Shown here: piece after piece, positions 22,596-34,887 of the stretch
Layout: every line of letters begins with the position of its first letter
Numbering within the stretch: position 1 is the stretch's first letter
Source: Cylindrodendrum hubeiense
Taxonomy: Eukaryota; Ascomycota; Sordariomycetes; Hypocreales; Nectriaceae
NCBI GenBank assembly: GCA_014621425.1
Contig: JAANBB010000101.1
Coordinates: 42,468-106,467 of the forward strand
Length of the DNA: 64,000 nucleotides
Direction: 5' to 3'
Notes under the pieces: generated by a model
What the model was told of the DNA's origin: nothing
Seen by the model: the letters and a program-made list of their open reading frames with translations, nothing else
Database searches by the model: none
Translations under genes and position numbers: made by a program

Positions 22596-23727
22596 ATGGA
22601 CGACTTCTCCATATCTTCAGTTTGTAAGCCTCTGGAGGGCCACACGATTCCCGCCTTCTTCTCTCGCTACCCTGCCGCTATCAGCATAGAATCTCGACGT
22701 GTCCAAGAAGCACTCATACAAATTGGCGAGCAAGCTTCAGAACAAGGCACAAGAGAAAGGCGTCGAGCGCAAATCCGACACTCAAACCCTCACGGAGATC
22801 CTTTTGCCATATGTCACTGCTCAGCTATCCCCGAGAGACTCATTCTCCTGGCATGCATTGTCGAGGTGATGTGGATACATGATGGTATATTTACCCAGCT
22901 CCAGACATGTCATATCTCTAACCTTGGGATTGAAATGCAGATGTCACAGAGGAACTAGAACACAACACTGTAAGAGTTTTAAAAGTATTTACGAATGAGG
23001 AGTTAACCCTTCAGTAGGCATGCACCGCGCATAGTGTTCTTGCTGAAGTTCTTCGACTTGATATTGAACCATCGACAGTCAAATCACAGGGTTTACGGCA
23101 GAAAGCCTTGGCTGTTGTACTTAGAAAAGCCATTGATATTGATCCTGCCCAGGCCCCTGATATGATTGAAACGCTCAAGGTATACTTGAAGACTTTTGAT
23201 AATCGCGACGATGACTTTTCCCGAATGGAAGAGTACATGCCTTACCGCATCGCCAACTGTGGCTACTGGCAAGTTCTACCGTTCTTTGAAAGCAATCATA
23301 AGGTTAGGAGTCTGACAGTTGTGATCCATTTAGGATTTCTTCTTTCTTCATTCGCTGGGGAATGGACATGACCCTTACTGATGAGGATTACGAGTCTGTC
23401 CGAGAATATGACCTCGCGATGGGCAACGTTCTGGGTCTCACGAATGACTACTTTAGCTGGAACATTGAAAGGGACAATCCAGTGGACCGGATTAGAAATG
23501 GTGTGAGAGTTCTAATGAAGGAGCATGGGGTCACTGAGAAAGTAGCAAAGACACTACTTTTAGGTATTATTGTTGAAGAAGAGTCAAAGGCTGCAAGGTT
23601 GAAGGATGAGCGTTTGAAGAAACCAGTTTCTAAGGAGATCTTGCTGTATTTTGAGGCAATCGACTTGTATGTCGGCGGAAGCTGCTATTGGCATGCAACT
23701 GCACCTCGCTACCAGATATTTGAGTAA
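22596..23727 (+). CDS. Class I terpene cyclase, stand-alone, 4 exons
   Basis: Exons 22596-22884, 22941-22969, 23018-23268 and 23334-23727 join to 320 residues. PERLILLACIVEVMWIHDDV followed by TEE gives the metal-binding DDxxE motif. NDYFSWNIERD gives the second metal motif (NDxxSxxxE). PYR before NCGYW fits the effector arginine, and the end HATAPRYQ gives the RY pair. These segments look like the cyclase half of fungal chimeric di/sesterterpene synthases, but no prenyltransferase half follows: the frame stops at 23727, and the 3' end of FKS1 comes 200 bases later. The prenyl diphosphate must therefore come from elsewhere. The third intron starts with GC (GCAAGT) rather than GT. The product cannot be predicted from sequence. 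Confidence 0.88.
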
Positions 23728-23925
23728 ATTAGTTATTAGCTGTATACTCGTTTTGGAGCTTCATTCAATATCACTAGATGCATGACGTCAAAGTAATGAT
23801 TTTACGTGCATACATGAAGCTAATTTATAGGATTTCTCTGCCTAGTCTACTCACTGATGCCTTGAGAGCAGCCTCTTTGTCTAAGTTTAACTTGCTATCG
23901 AGCATTACATGACGAAATGGCACCA

Positions 23926-26900
23926 CTAAAACAGACGGATCTTGCCAGTTACCGTGGCCGTTGATCCAGAACTCAAAGTCGAAGTATCCATACCAACACC
24001 AGTATAGCCAGGCATGCCCGTACCCGTCTGCTGAGTACCATTGGTGTTGTTTCTATCCTGACCAGTGGGTTGCAAGAGGTGAAGCCCGGCTAGGTCCTCA
24101 AAAAGGCTCATGACACTTGACGGCATATACTTGCCCACCAATGCAGGTGCGACAATCAACCCAAGGAAAACGTTCAGCATGAGGAAATAAATGATTGTCC
24201 AGCGGATAACACGACGCTGCCTCAGCTTTGACTGTTTTGTCGAATAGACTGGTGCACGAACTTGTCGACTAGTATTTTATCAGTAAATCTTTCCGCACAT
24301 AGCAGTCGGAGAATACACACCTAGGCTGTAGCCAAAAGAGCATGGTCGAATGCAACATGTCAATGCGAGGAATGACAATAATTGGCAACATCAGAAACAG
24401 AAGGAAATGCCCAAGCATAAAATCGGCACCAAACATGCTCATCTCTGTGAGCTTGCACAAGAACTCCCGAGCCGGCTGAGTAACTGTATATCGGCCAAGG
24501 GAATACCACTGTCCGGTCCAAAATGCTCTGCTGGCCTGAGATGTTTTCATTTCTCTTGTGAGAGCCAGTGTGGTGATGAGCTTGATGATAAAGGTGTGTA
24601 TGGCAGCCGCAGCGATGGTGCCTGTTAAGCATCTTTGGAAATTGAAGTTCTCGAGCAGATACATTGCCTCAAAGGAGACAACAAGGGAGACAATTGACAT
24701 GACATGTGCAACCCCGGCCAGGACCCGACCAAATTTCGCACAGCAGAGACCCAAGAGAGGGCCCATGCAACATGACATGCCGAAAACGGCTGCCAACGTT
24801 GCCATATTGATCGCCATCGGCGCAACAGCCACTACCAAGACTCGAATGAGAGAATCTGTTGGCCCAATATCTTGGTTGTCATTGTTTTCGGAGAGAACGC
24901 CTGTCTGCGCATTGATAAAGAGGTACGGGATCAAGGATGTAGCAACCAAGAATAGGGGTCCCAAAATCTCACTGAACAGAATGTTTTGGATCGGGGCGCG
25001 AGGTACATCTCCTCGCATTTGATCAGAGGGGTCTCCGATGGTCTTGCGCTTGTACCCCGTCGTCCGGACTCGAGACAGACGGCAAAATGCAATCCAGGAT
25101 GACGCGTGAGCTCGAGAATGGCCACGAAACAGCCACCGAACGAAGTCGCGATAGTCGATGAAGAAGTCTGCCCATGCAAATTGATGCGGATTGTAGAGAA
25201 AGGGTGATATTGTCAGGCCCAAAACCGTGATCCAGAACCAGACCAAAACACCTTGCCAAATCGTGCAGGTAGCAAAGAGTAGAACAAGGAGTAGCCGGGC
25301 ACCGAAGTAGATGGACGGCCCGGAGAATCGCGCATAAAGAACGCCAAATGGGATGCGAGCAGTAGCAAAGCCTCGGCCAGTTCCAATGTACCGGGCGCCG
25401 CCCAGCGAGAGATTTTGCTGGACAGAATTGGAGTATACTTGACAGACAAACACCTCGAAGAAGGGCGAAAATGATAAGACATGTTTGGCAAGTCGAAGGA
25501 AAGCGACCCAAGGTTCACGCTCGAGTACGTCTTGAACCGTGAGGGGGATGAATGACATGATGAAAACGAAGACAATCGAGATGACGGAACGGTATACCCA
25601 GTCTTCCAACGCATCCGTATTCGCGCATCCAGTTGGATACATAGGATCTGTGATAGGCACGTGTCGATTGTAGTTGCATGGAATCGTTTCATGCTTCAAC
25701 GCCCCAAGGTTCAGTAAAGTGACCATGAGGAGCTGGACAGACAGCATGATGAAGATGTTGTTGAGATGAAATCCCGGGTGCGCATAGAAGAAGGAGAGAA
25801 ACCGATCCAATGGAAGCTGAGTACCGAGATAATAATATTCTCTCGAGAGCATTTGCTCGCCCATGCCGGTTCCGATCTTGGTGATGAAGTTCAGGATGGA
25901 GCCAAATCCGAGATCTCGTCCCTTTCCGCATTGGTAGTACTCGCAATGCTTGATCCGCCCACCCCGCATAATTGCGTTCATTCCGGCAAAGATATCTTCA
26001 TTTAGATGAAGACCTTTCTGAGCCTTGGAAACGCCGCCACGAGTTGTCATGAAGATGCCGTTCAAAAAGTCAGGATGACCATAATGGAGCTTACCTCCGA
26101 GCTGAGCAAGCGTGCGCGCAAACAGTGTGCCGAACGTTTGCTCTTTTCCAGCGGCAATATCGCCAAGCACGCCCGTATTCTCGGAGAAGATGTACTCACG
26201 GGCGCCCAGAATGGCAACTGGCTCTGACCTTTTCTCCTTACCGTCCAGAATGACATCGTAAGGGTTGATAGATTCAGGATTTGTTTCTTCAAACTCTGCT
26301 AGGACGGACCGAATTTTGAGGCACTCTTCGAGATAGTTGTCTTGATTTGCATCAATCAGTTGGATGTACTCTCCGCGATAAAAGATGAGGGCATGATTTT
26401 GGTTGTCGGATTTTCCATCGCCAAGAATAGGATTTCCGGAAAGTCGAATTCGAAACTTCGGACGCCTGGTCCCATTTTCAAGAATTTCCGAGTGTCCGTC
26501 GATGAGACACGAATGAATGTGAGGTTCAGCTCCCTCGGTTGCTGGCGGGTCTTCATCCAAGTATGCAATCTGCAGATCCGGATATGCCCGAAGGAGAAAT
26601 TCGGTATTCTCCATCTCTTCGCGACCGAATTTGGCATATCTCTGCATTGCGATAACCATGCGAAATTTTCTCCTCGCCATTCGTTCCAATTCACGTTCCA
26701 ATGCATCCGGGTGGTCTCTAAAGAGCTCGGCGATCTCGGGATTCTCAACCCGATAAAGAAGCTTGAGAGCTCGAGCGTAGTTCATGAACCCAGAAACCGT
26801 GCGGTACAGCGTTTGTGACCGCAAGGAAGCCCATATGCGAGTTCTGAGTGTGTATTCTGGCGCCGACGACTTGAATCCGAGGAAGTAGAATGGAATGTCG

Positions 26901-29677
26901 TCGATCTTATCTCGGGCATCTTTTCCGTCCGACGTCGAGTTCTCCGACGATGGGGATTCATTTGCCAAGGCCTTGGTATCCTCCACAAAGCAGGTCCATT
27001 CGTGAGGGTGTAGCTGCTTGAGGTATTCGAGCATCGTAAGCCGAGAGTAGTGGTCATCTTCGCGAATGATTTCGCGGAGTGAGAAAAGGATCTTCTCGCT
27101 ATAGTGAGGTATGAGGACCGTAAAAGTAGGCATATTGTCGACGGGCATTGGCGCCGGAATGGGGGTCGAGAGAGACTGGGCGAAAAAAGAAATGCGACGC
27201 TCTGCTTCGCTGTACTTTGGATAGAAATCGTCTTTAAGCCAATTGTCACCCTGTGAAACAAAGAAGGTCGGCGCGCGCAAGGTTCTCTTGCCATATGTCT
27301 CGGAAGGCACCTGGTGGTATAGCAGCTTCTGAACATGTTCGATCCCCAAAAGATGCTCACGATACATGGATATAATGACTGCGTTCCAAATTTGTGAGAT
27401 CAATACTTTTGGCTTGTACTTGATCTCCATGTCTGTAGTTGCGAGAAGTTTCGAATAAATTCGCTTCGGAAGTCGGACAAAGATGTTCCGCCAGGGAGTC
27501 AAGACTGTTGACCCGACGAAGAACGACCGCAACACGGAAAAGACGGTATTGACAAGAACATACCAAAGATAGGTATCCAAGAAGAAAAAGATGAGGTCCG
27601 TAAACATCATTAGGCCGAGGAGTATGTGAGGTTGATGTCGGCAAAGGACGGTTCCCAAAAGCTTGTCGCCTCGGCAGGTGTCGACGTTCATGATGGAAAG
27701 ATATCGAATCGGATCGCGAAAGGACAAGGCGAGAAATACATATGACTCTCCGAACTTTGCCCCGAAAACAATCGCCCAAAACAGATAGGAGAAAATGACA
27801 TTATTTCCGTGAAGAGTTGGAAAGGATGCGGTGAATGTCTCCACGGCCGTACCCCGACGAATGGACTTCTTGAAGACGTTTGTGAATAGCTTGCTTGAAG
27901 GCACGAGAACAAAGAGTAGGAAGGTCTGGATAGCGAGGCCCAAGTGACCCATGCCCAGATAATAATCAAGCTTCTTGGGTCCGGGAAAAAAGAAGATCTT
28001 GATCCCCGGCGCGACGTTCAAAGCAAGGATAGCTATCAAGATCAGAAGCCTGATGGTTAATTTCTGGGCTCCAGGCCAGCGGCGGGGGACAAACGCCCAT
28101 TCGATGATGGTTGCCATGATCTGAATAAGTGTCGCAAGAGCACCCCCGAACCCAACAATTGATAGTGATTTGGCATCGCTAGGAGATTGGTTGACCTGCT
28201 GTTCGTATGCCGATCCGACAATCAAGCTTGGAGAGTTGTTGGACGTATAGAACCAGAACATTGTGAGGTGAAGAATCCAGATGCGATTGAAGTTGACAAC
28301 AAGATGAGACCACGACCTTGTTTCTTTGTAGGTCTTGAAGAAACTCTTGTTCCAATTTATGTCATGGAATTGGAGGTATCGTTCCGCAGGTGAAAAGTCA
28401 ATCAACCGTATTTTCTTGTCCGACAACACAATGCGCTGGAGGCCTTCTGGGTACCAAAAGAGTTGGTTGCAATCATCGTACCCTATCGTATTGTTGTGAT
28501 CACGCTCACGCCGCACGTATATACCGTCTCGTATTTCATAGCCCTGATCCCTGAGGAATTGGTAAAGTGGAGTAATAACGTTGTCGAGGAATGAGAACTC
28601 CTCCATGGCATCTCCAACTTCTTGCGGCAGGGATTTGTAGTAGTCATCCGCACACTTGAAAATGAAGCAGAGGCACTCTGGCATAAATCGAATTTGATTT
28701 GCCTCTCCCCAACAAAGGAGATACAGAGCAAGTTGGCGGGCGCGATCGTGTGGCGGCATGGCTCTCATCTGAGACCTCCAGCCCTCCTTGATTGCTTCCG
28801 GGGTATTCTCCTCTTCAGACTCCTGTGAAAGAGCTGGCTCGCTTTCTTCGGCTTTGCGGTTTTTCTTTTTCGGCTTAGATCGTGCGTTCTTTGCGCCGGA
28901 CATCATTGTCTTCCCATCGAGTTCCAGCCCGGCAGCGAAGTACCATTTGCGATAGTTGGCGTTCTCCCCTCCGATGTAATCAGCATGTAAGGAGATGAGG
29001 GCCTGGATAGGCGTCTTTCTAGAAGCTCTTGAGTCCAGCAGAGTCATTAGATGGTCGTACATGTTTCGCATGCTGTCCCGTTGGAAGCCGAACTTGGCTG
29101 TCAGATCGAGAAAGATGTCCTCGATTTCTTCTTTCGAAATGGGCACATTGTTATCCGAGGACCAGGCCGGGTATGGCTCTCTCATGCGTGAAGTGGTGGG
29201 GGCATGTTGCATGTATTCCGTCGTACGATTTGACGATCCACCAAATGAATTTTGCGAGGGAGAACGCCCATAACCATAGCCATTTGCCTCACCAGTATCA
29301 TGCATTCCGTCAAATTCACCGAAACGCGCCTGATCCGATTCATAATATTCGCCATGAACATCGTAACCTGCGGCTGAAGGGCTCTGATAGCCGTACTCGT
29401 TGTGTTGGGATTCGCCGTAATACCCATCGTCTTGCTGTTGAGAATAATCATACTGACCGTCGTAGTGTCCTCTACATAACTCTGTTAGTCGGGATCGGTC
29501 GAATTGATGGAAAACTCACGCTGCATCGTGTGAAGCGACGGAGTAGGCTCCCCCTCCCCCGTATTCACTCTCCTGGTAGGTTTCACCCCAGTAAGGGTTG
29601 CTCGATTGCTCCTGTTGGTTCTGAACATTATGGCCATCGTCATAACCCGTATGGTCGTCCTCGTAGCGGCCGGCCAT
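23926..29677 (-). CDS. FKS1: 1,3-beta-glucan synthase catalytic subunit, 3 exons
   Basis: Exons 29677-29520, 29471-24321 and 24268-23926 join to 1883 residues, the usual Fks1 size. The start is a Tyr/Gly/Gln-rich cytoplasmic tail. Then come the FKS1 N-terminal domain ([38 protein letters not shown]), a first membrane block, and the large glucan-synthase domain with [20 protein letters not shown] and [21 protein letters not shown] second membrane block ends in [12 protein letters not shown], which is restored only when the last 52-base intron is removed. The enzyme makes cell-wall 1,3-beta-glucan from UDP-glucose at the plasma membrane and is regulated by Rho1. The echinocandin hot-spot 1 region reads FLALSFRDP and hot-spot 2 reads DWVYRSVI. 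All large open frames on the other strand here are shadows. Confidence 0.95.
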
Positions 29678-31376
29678 AATTACGGAAGTGAGCACAGATG
29701 GGCGTGTATTCGGACTACATGTATACCGTGAATGTCCGCACGTGTCTGTAGGTGCCGATGTAGTTAAAGGAGATCAGGTATTGAGGTCAATGTCCAAATT
29801 ATGTGTGGTAATCGTTGGCAGTTATTTACTTTTAGCACATGTCGCCGTCTCTTAAGGTTAAAAGTGGAAAACAAACAAACCACATTCAACCGTGGGTTCC
29901 GAAGAGACAAAGCTGTTCAGTCAGCGGAGAGCTCGGATAGGATGCGGCTGTGTACTGAGTTCTAACCGGGACTCTGCAAGATCCCGGTCCACTATCACGA
30001 ACTAAGATGCATTATCTCTCAGCCCGATCCCACTAAACTCGGGTATGATGCGTTGGACTGGCTTTGCGATCCGACCCTAGCACGAGCGCCCCTCGCTATT
30101 TCCGTACGTATAGGCACACCGCGCTCGGTCTCGCTATTTCCGGACGCGTATAGACATCGCGCTCGGTCTCGCTATCGCTAATGCATTCGATGAATCCCTT
30201 ATCCCGGTTGCATGCCTGTGAAGTGGGGCCTCACCACCACTTTACCCCAACCTTGTTTATTCGAGAATGCACATTTTCACCGGGCTTTTACTTCGGTCTT
30301 CTAACAAAGTCTTGTGGTTGGATGGGAGCTGTGTGAAGCAAAATGATGACGTATCAGCCCTTACGTGGCAAGGGGAAAATGGCAATGTGCTAGGGTGGAC
30401 TGGAGAATATGTAGTACCTTCGACGCACGAGTTTATCCATGGATTCGGCTTACAAGGACTGCTGGAGCCGGTACATCCGGAGGGAGACCTAGCAGATTTT
30501 CCCTACTCGAGAGATGCCGTCCGCAAGGACGCGCAGTGGACACTTGGCTTCGCCACTGCTAAAGCCAAGAGATATTATGGCACTAGACAGCAGCCAATCC
30601 AACTCGGGGCGGGTGATCAGGGGGTCTTGCCAACAGCTCAAGCCCGCGCACGCAGACGATTTCCAGTCAGAGGAACCTGGCTCTATACAATATGAGATTG
30701 GCGGTGACCAATATGAAGTTGAGATGCAGGGTCAATCAGCCCGAGCGGCGGCGTCGACCTGAGGACACCGATGTGAGGGTGAGAAAGCTTCTGGCCAACC
30801 ACTCCGAGCAGCCGAATCAACCCGAATTGGTTTAGAGGCTTCAAGTAAGACGGCGATGAAATATCTCCGTCGTGGATGATAGGAAACTAACCTAGACTAT
30901 TGAGTCTGTTGAGCCGGAGGAGCCTCAGTGGCTACGTGGAAGCCCTCAGCTTAATTGCTGAACCAACCTAAAACATGTGTGCTGCATATGGGGCCCATAA
31001 TCTGAGCTCTCACGGTAATATTTTTAATACAGAGCAACTGAATTATAGAAATATCTAACAGAAGATAAATAGATTGATGAGATTAAGTACATTGAGAGTA
31101 GTTGGGAACCAAGTGTTCAATCCCTTTTTCAACGCATAAGCGAGATTGAGTAGTTTCAGTCTCAGATCTATCAGTTTGTCTTTGAAGTCAAGAGGCCAAA
31201 TTCGATTAAACACATCCCCTCACTGCCTATTTGGGTGCTTCATAGGTTCTGTTAAATGGTTAGAAGAACCCCCTCTTCACCGTTTAGCAATATATGTCTA
31301 TGGAGAATTAAGGCCGTGTTGGCAATTTCTTTGCTAAAAAAATGCTGTAACTACAGTATGCCCACTATCTTATCAA
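29678..31376. other. Intergenic, FKS1 promoter and repeat region
   Basis: This 1.7 kb lies upstream of FKS1. It holds the 38-base tandem repeat described separately and a set of overlapping open frames at 30267-30760 in three registers, the longest 142 codons. None of these resembles a known family, and the overlap in several frames argues against a real gene. Confidence 0.45.
30092..30179. repeat. Tandem repeat, 38-base unit, about 2.3 copies
   Basis: Units start at 30092, 30130 and 30168 with CTCGCTATTTCCG or a variant and contain a GTATAG core. Each full unit ends with GCGCTCGGT. The third copy is partial. The repeat sits about 420 bases upstream of the FKS1 start codon. Confidence 0.8.
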
Positions 31377-32201
31377 TTAGTCGTCGAGGATCTCACGTAC
31401 AGCATCCTCGATATCGGTCTCATTGGGCTCATTTTGGTCTGAGTACCAATCCAAGACAGCCACAATATCATCATAGATCTCACACCCAAACTGACCCTGA
31501 GAAACCAAATAGCGCCAGGACCAACCTCGGCTCTTGTCCCATGTAGGCCGGCTATAAACTATGTAGAAACCTGATTCATTCCCATGGCCGCAGACCCATC
31601 CCCCTGCTATATCGTACGTCCTGCTATCATCAAGCCCAGATGTGATATCGAGGATATCCTCCCCTGTCATGACATTCTGCTGAATCTGTTCATAGCTCTC
31701 TGACATGCCTTCCCAGATAATCAACTGCTCTGATATATCGCGGAGCCTATACCACCCATGCCCCACGAGGCTATCGGCATGCTGCATTATGATCTGGAAG
31801 TCATGAGGTAATGCCCACTCTCCAGTAGGGCATTCGAGATGCCCAAGGCCCTCAAGGATAGCTGAGCGATATATCTCGCGCATGCCGGCCCGCCATTCTG
31901 GATCGATAGCCACCCATGTGCCATCGAGGGTAGCCTGCTGCACAATGAGGTCCCACTTATCAAGGACATCAGACGGACGCTCGATGGGCGGCAGCGTGCC
32001 ATCTATCCCCAGGATGTAATGAACTTGCTCAACAGGCCACCCCTCTTCGTCTTCAACCGATGCAAAATAATCAGGACCCTTCGGGTCGGCTCCCTCAATC
32101 TGCGGAATGATTGCCAACATAGCGCGATGGTTGGCCTCAGCAATGCGTGCACGGTACCTGCTAAGCGCGGCCAGGACGTCTGGTTCTGTGGGCTGAGCCA
32201 T
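31377..32201 (-). CDS. Hypothetical cytosolic protein, 274 residues
   Basis: This is one uninterrupted frame. The protein is acidic (many Asp/Glu, ending EDAVREILDD) and has no signal peptide or membrane helix. The N-terminal third is helical in character (DVLAALSRYRARIAEANHRA). The C-terminal half has alternating Gly/Trp and hydrophobic residues (GWYRLRDI, AGGWVCGHGNES, GFYIVYSRPTW, CEIYDDIVAVLDWY) that suggest a compact beta-rich fold. A loose resemblance to SMI1/KNR4-type (SUKH) domains came to mind, but I cannot support it. Codon use and length make a real gene likely. The 5' flank carries no upstream exon that I can join. I do not recognise the family. Confidence 0.65.
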   Translation of the reverse strand: MAQPTEPDVLAALSRYRARIAEANHRAMLAIIPQIEGADPKGPDYFASVEDEEGWPVEQVHYILGIDGTLPPIERPSDVLDKWDLIVQQATLDGTWVAIDPEWRAGMREIYRSAILEGLGHLECPTGEWALPHDFQIIMQHADSLVGHGWYRLRDISEQLIIWEGMSESYEQIQQNVMTGEDILDITSGLDDSRTYDIAGGWVCGHGNESGFYIVYSRPTWDKSRGWSWRYLVSQGQFGCEIYDDIVAVLDWYSDQNEPNETDIEDAVREILDD

Positions 32202-32688
32202 GGTGTGTGAGTGGAATAATAGGATGAGTTAGATGAATGACAATCTTTGAGAAGATGAAGATGAAAATGAGCATGAAGGAGGCAACTTGTCACTTGGCAA
32301 CCATGTAGGCGAAGAGGGGAAAGAGATTAGGTCGAGTGTTGGTGGGACCATCGTGCCATTCGAAAACCCCATCTTCTCACTTCGTATTGCTAAAGCAGGA
32401 TCTGCACGGACCGTCTTTGTGGCGCGGTGTGGCTGATACGGTTCATCCGGAACGAACTACACAAGCTTCCCGTGTTATGAGAGGGGAGATGATCGTGTTG
32501 CTGAGGACTAGATACTGATACTAACTAATGTAGAAATAGGCTGCATTTAGATGAGATGGAGCATTAACCTTGGCAGACTGTACTGAATGCAACCTTTACC
32601 TGCGGGTGATAAAGTCACTACACGTGGGGCCTGTAAACTGCTGAATTGAATCTATTATAGCCAACACGGCCAATTGTCTAATATATCT
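32202..32688. other. Intergenic between two minus-strand genes
   Basis: These 487 bases hold the promoter of the 274-residue hypothetical gene and the 3' flank of the peptidase gene. No coding or repeat signal is seen. Confidence 0.5.
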
Positions 32689-34887
32689 TTACCAAAGTTC
32701 GCAAACAGGCTCCTTCTTCGGGCAGTTGAATGCCTCCTTGAACCCGGCCGAGTTCTGCAGCGCCAACTTGATTCTCGCATCGTTGGGACTGTGGGAATCC
32801 GTCTCGATGAGGGCGAGTGCCCTACGAGGGGGAATGTTCTTGCACCATGCCTGTCCCCACTTGACAAAGAACAGTTGCTCATGAGTGAACTCGCCCAGTC
32901 CGGGGAGGTTCTTCGCCTTGCCCTTCTCGGCCTCCAGCTTCTTCCACGCGGCATAGCTCGAGACTAAGCCTCCCGCATCTGCAATGTTCTCGTTGATGGT
33001 TTGCTCGCCGTTGACGTGAACCTGTGTTCCGTTGGGGGCTGTGACGGTAAACTTGTCGTACTGCTCGATGAAGCATTGGGACTTGTTGGTGAAGCGCTCA
33101 GCGGTGGCGTCATCCCACCAGATCGTCTGGTTGCCAGTCTTGTCAAAGTTCCGCCCCTGCGTGTCAAACCCGTGTGTGATTTCGTGCCCAACGACACTGC
33201 CCATTCCTCCGTAGAGAATGTACGGCGGAAAGTCGACGTCGTAAAGCGGAAACTGCTGAATACCAGCGAGCAAGATCATCTGGTTCTGGCCAGTCCAATG
33301 GAACGCATTCACAATGAGACTGCTGGATATGAAGAATTTGTTGGAGAACGGCTTGCCCAAAGTCGCCCAATTATGACCCACGTTGAACTTGGCCAGGGTC
33401 AGTGCGTTGAGTGGATGAGATGAAGTGATTTCGACATCCTTGTAGTACTGGTACGTCTTGAGGGGATCGATCGCATCAGGGTCTGTGGGCCAGGCAATCT
33501 GCTCCGTAGTAGCATGGAGCTTCTCGGCGGCGGCCTTTTTGACTTCGGCAGAGGCCCATTCCCGAGATTCGATGCGTTCCAAGAAGGAAGCCTGGAGATT
33601 TTTGACAATGCTCGATGTGAGTTCCTTGGCTTCGATAGAGTACTTCTTTTCCAAAAAGAAACGAGTGAGGATCCACGGCAAACCACTTGGGCCGATGGTC
33701 GATTTGGCAGCTTCGTCGCTGTTGATCCAGCTGAGGCCCTGGTCGATCAGCGTGACGCAGTTCTTCCAGCGAGGGGTGAAGTCCTCAGGGTCTCCTGACA
33801 ACCTGGCCCGGAAGCTGTTGTACGCGTTTGTGGGCGCAGACTCGATGTAGGGCGAGAGGGCCGAGATGGCCTTCCAGACGAAAAAGGTCTGGAGAACCTC
33901 GGATGGAGTCGACGTGATGATCTGGGAGAGGTTTGTGAAGTAGGTGGGGGCCGTAACAACCACTCGATCTGCGAGGTAGCCCTCGGGGGCCAGCTGCTCG
34001 ACGACGTACGTGTAGTTCAGCTGAGGCGCCGCCAAGTGTATCTCGGTCAAAGATACCGTCACCTGGCCACTCGATCCCGCAGCTTCCAATACCTCGGCGA
34101 CACTCGCCTCCCACAGAAGCGCCGACTGCATGAGCTTGGCAGCCTGTTTGACAGTAATGTTTCCTGGGTGCACCGATGCGATGAGCGTAGCAGCGAGCTC
34201 GACATACTCGGGGAGGTATTGCGTGGGGGGGACATCAGAGCTACTTGGCGGCACGATGTTGATGAGAGACTCGTCGGGGTTGAAGGTGTTCTGCGACGGG
34301 CCGATTCTCTGGGTAGTTGCAATACCCAGGCCCTCAAAAAGGGCCAGTGTCTTTCCAAAGGCGGCGGAGTGGTCGTATGGAAGTGTCTCGCTGCACTGAG
34401 GGAAGTCGGTGACGATGGTGTTCACAAGCGCAGCCAGAGGCTTGAGACCGTCCTCGGCGAGCCCTGTGTAGTTGAGGCAGACATCGTACACCTTCTGGAT
34501 CTTGGCCCAGTTTTTCTTGTCGGCCTTGGATTGCTCCTCGGTGAGGTTGACGGTGATCCAGCCCTCATCCGGGTACGGGCCCTCGAGTATTCCCCTCAGC
34601 GTGTCGAAGATGTCGTCCTGTTGAGCCGTGAGCGCCTGGGTGGATGATTCGCCAGCAGGAATCACATGGTGATCGGCCCAGCTTCCACAGACGACTGTAT
34701 TGAGAGTGAGCTGTTAGACAGGCTATGCATTGCGGAGGGCGCGCGACTTACGCTGGTCAAAGTCGGTGCAGGGATCGATATCCGTGTAGTTTGGTGCGAG
34801 GCTCCAGAGCACCTCTGAGGCGAGATGGATGCATGCCGGCGTTGTGCAGAGGCCGCTCGATTTGGCGTTGAGGACGAGTGGCGCCAT
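32689..34887 (-). CDS. M13 (neprilysin-type) zinc metallopeptidase, 2 exons
   Basis: Exons 34887-34752 and 34694-32689 join to 713 residues. The N-terminal exon supplies CTTPACIHLASEVLW and DPCTDFDQLVCGSWADH, the opening Cys pattern of M13 enzymes. The zinc site is VVGHEITHGFD (HExxH), and NENIADAGG supplies the third ligand Glu and the supporting Asp. The C-terminus CPKKEPVCELW matches the usual final Cys-Trp ending. Homologues cleave short peptides. Most have an N-terminal membrane anchor or signal peptide, but the ATG at 34887 is preceded in frame by a stop and followed directly by MAPLVLNAKSSG, with no hydrophobic segment. Either the protein is unanchored, or an upstream exon has been missed. 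The catalytic set is complete. Confidence 0.92.

Noticed and set aside
26342..26818. 158-codon plus-strand frame inside the FKS1 gene
   Set aside because: It is antisense to a strongly conserved coding exon and has no family features. Other frames inside 24269-29305 were rejected for the same reason.
30267..30762. 142-codon frame and overlapping frames upstream of FKS1
   Set aside because: Three registers are open over the same bases, no family is recognised, and no splice partner exists, so chance frames in a GC-balanced stretch are more likely.
34036..34647. 203-codon plus-strand frame over the M13 peptidase
   Set aside because: It is antisense to the peptidase coding exon and has only the composition expected from the complement.
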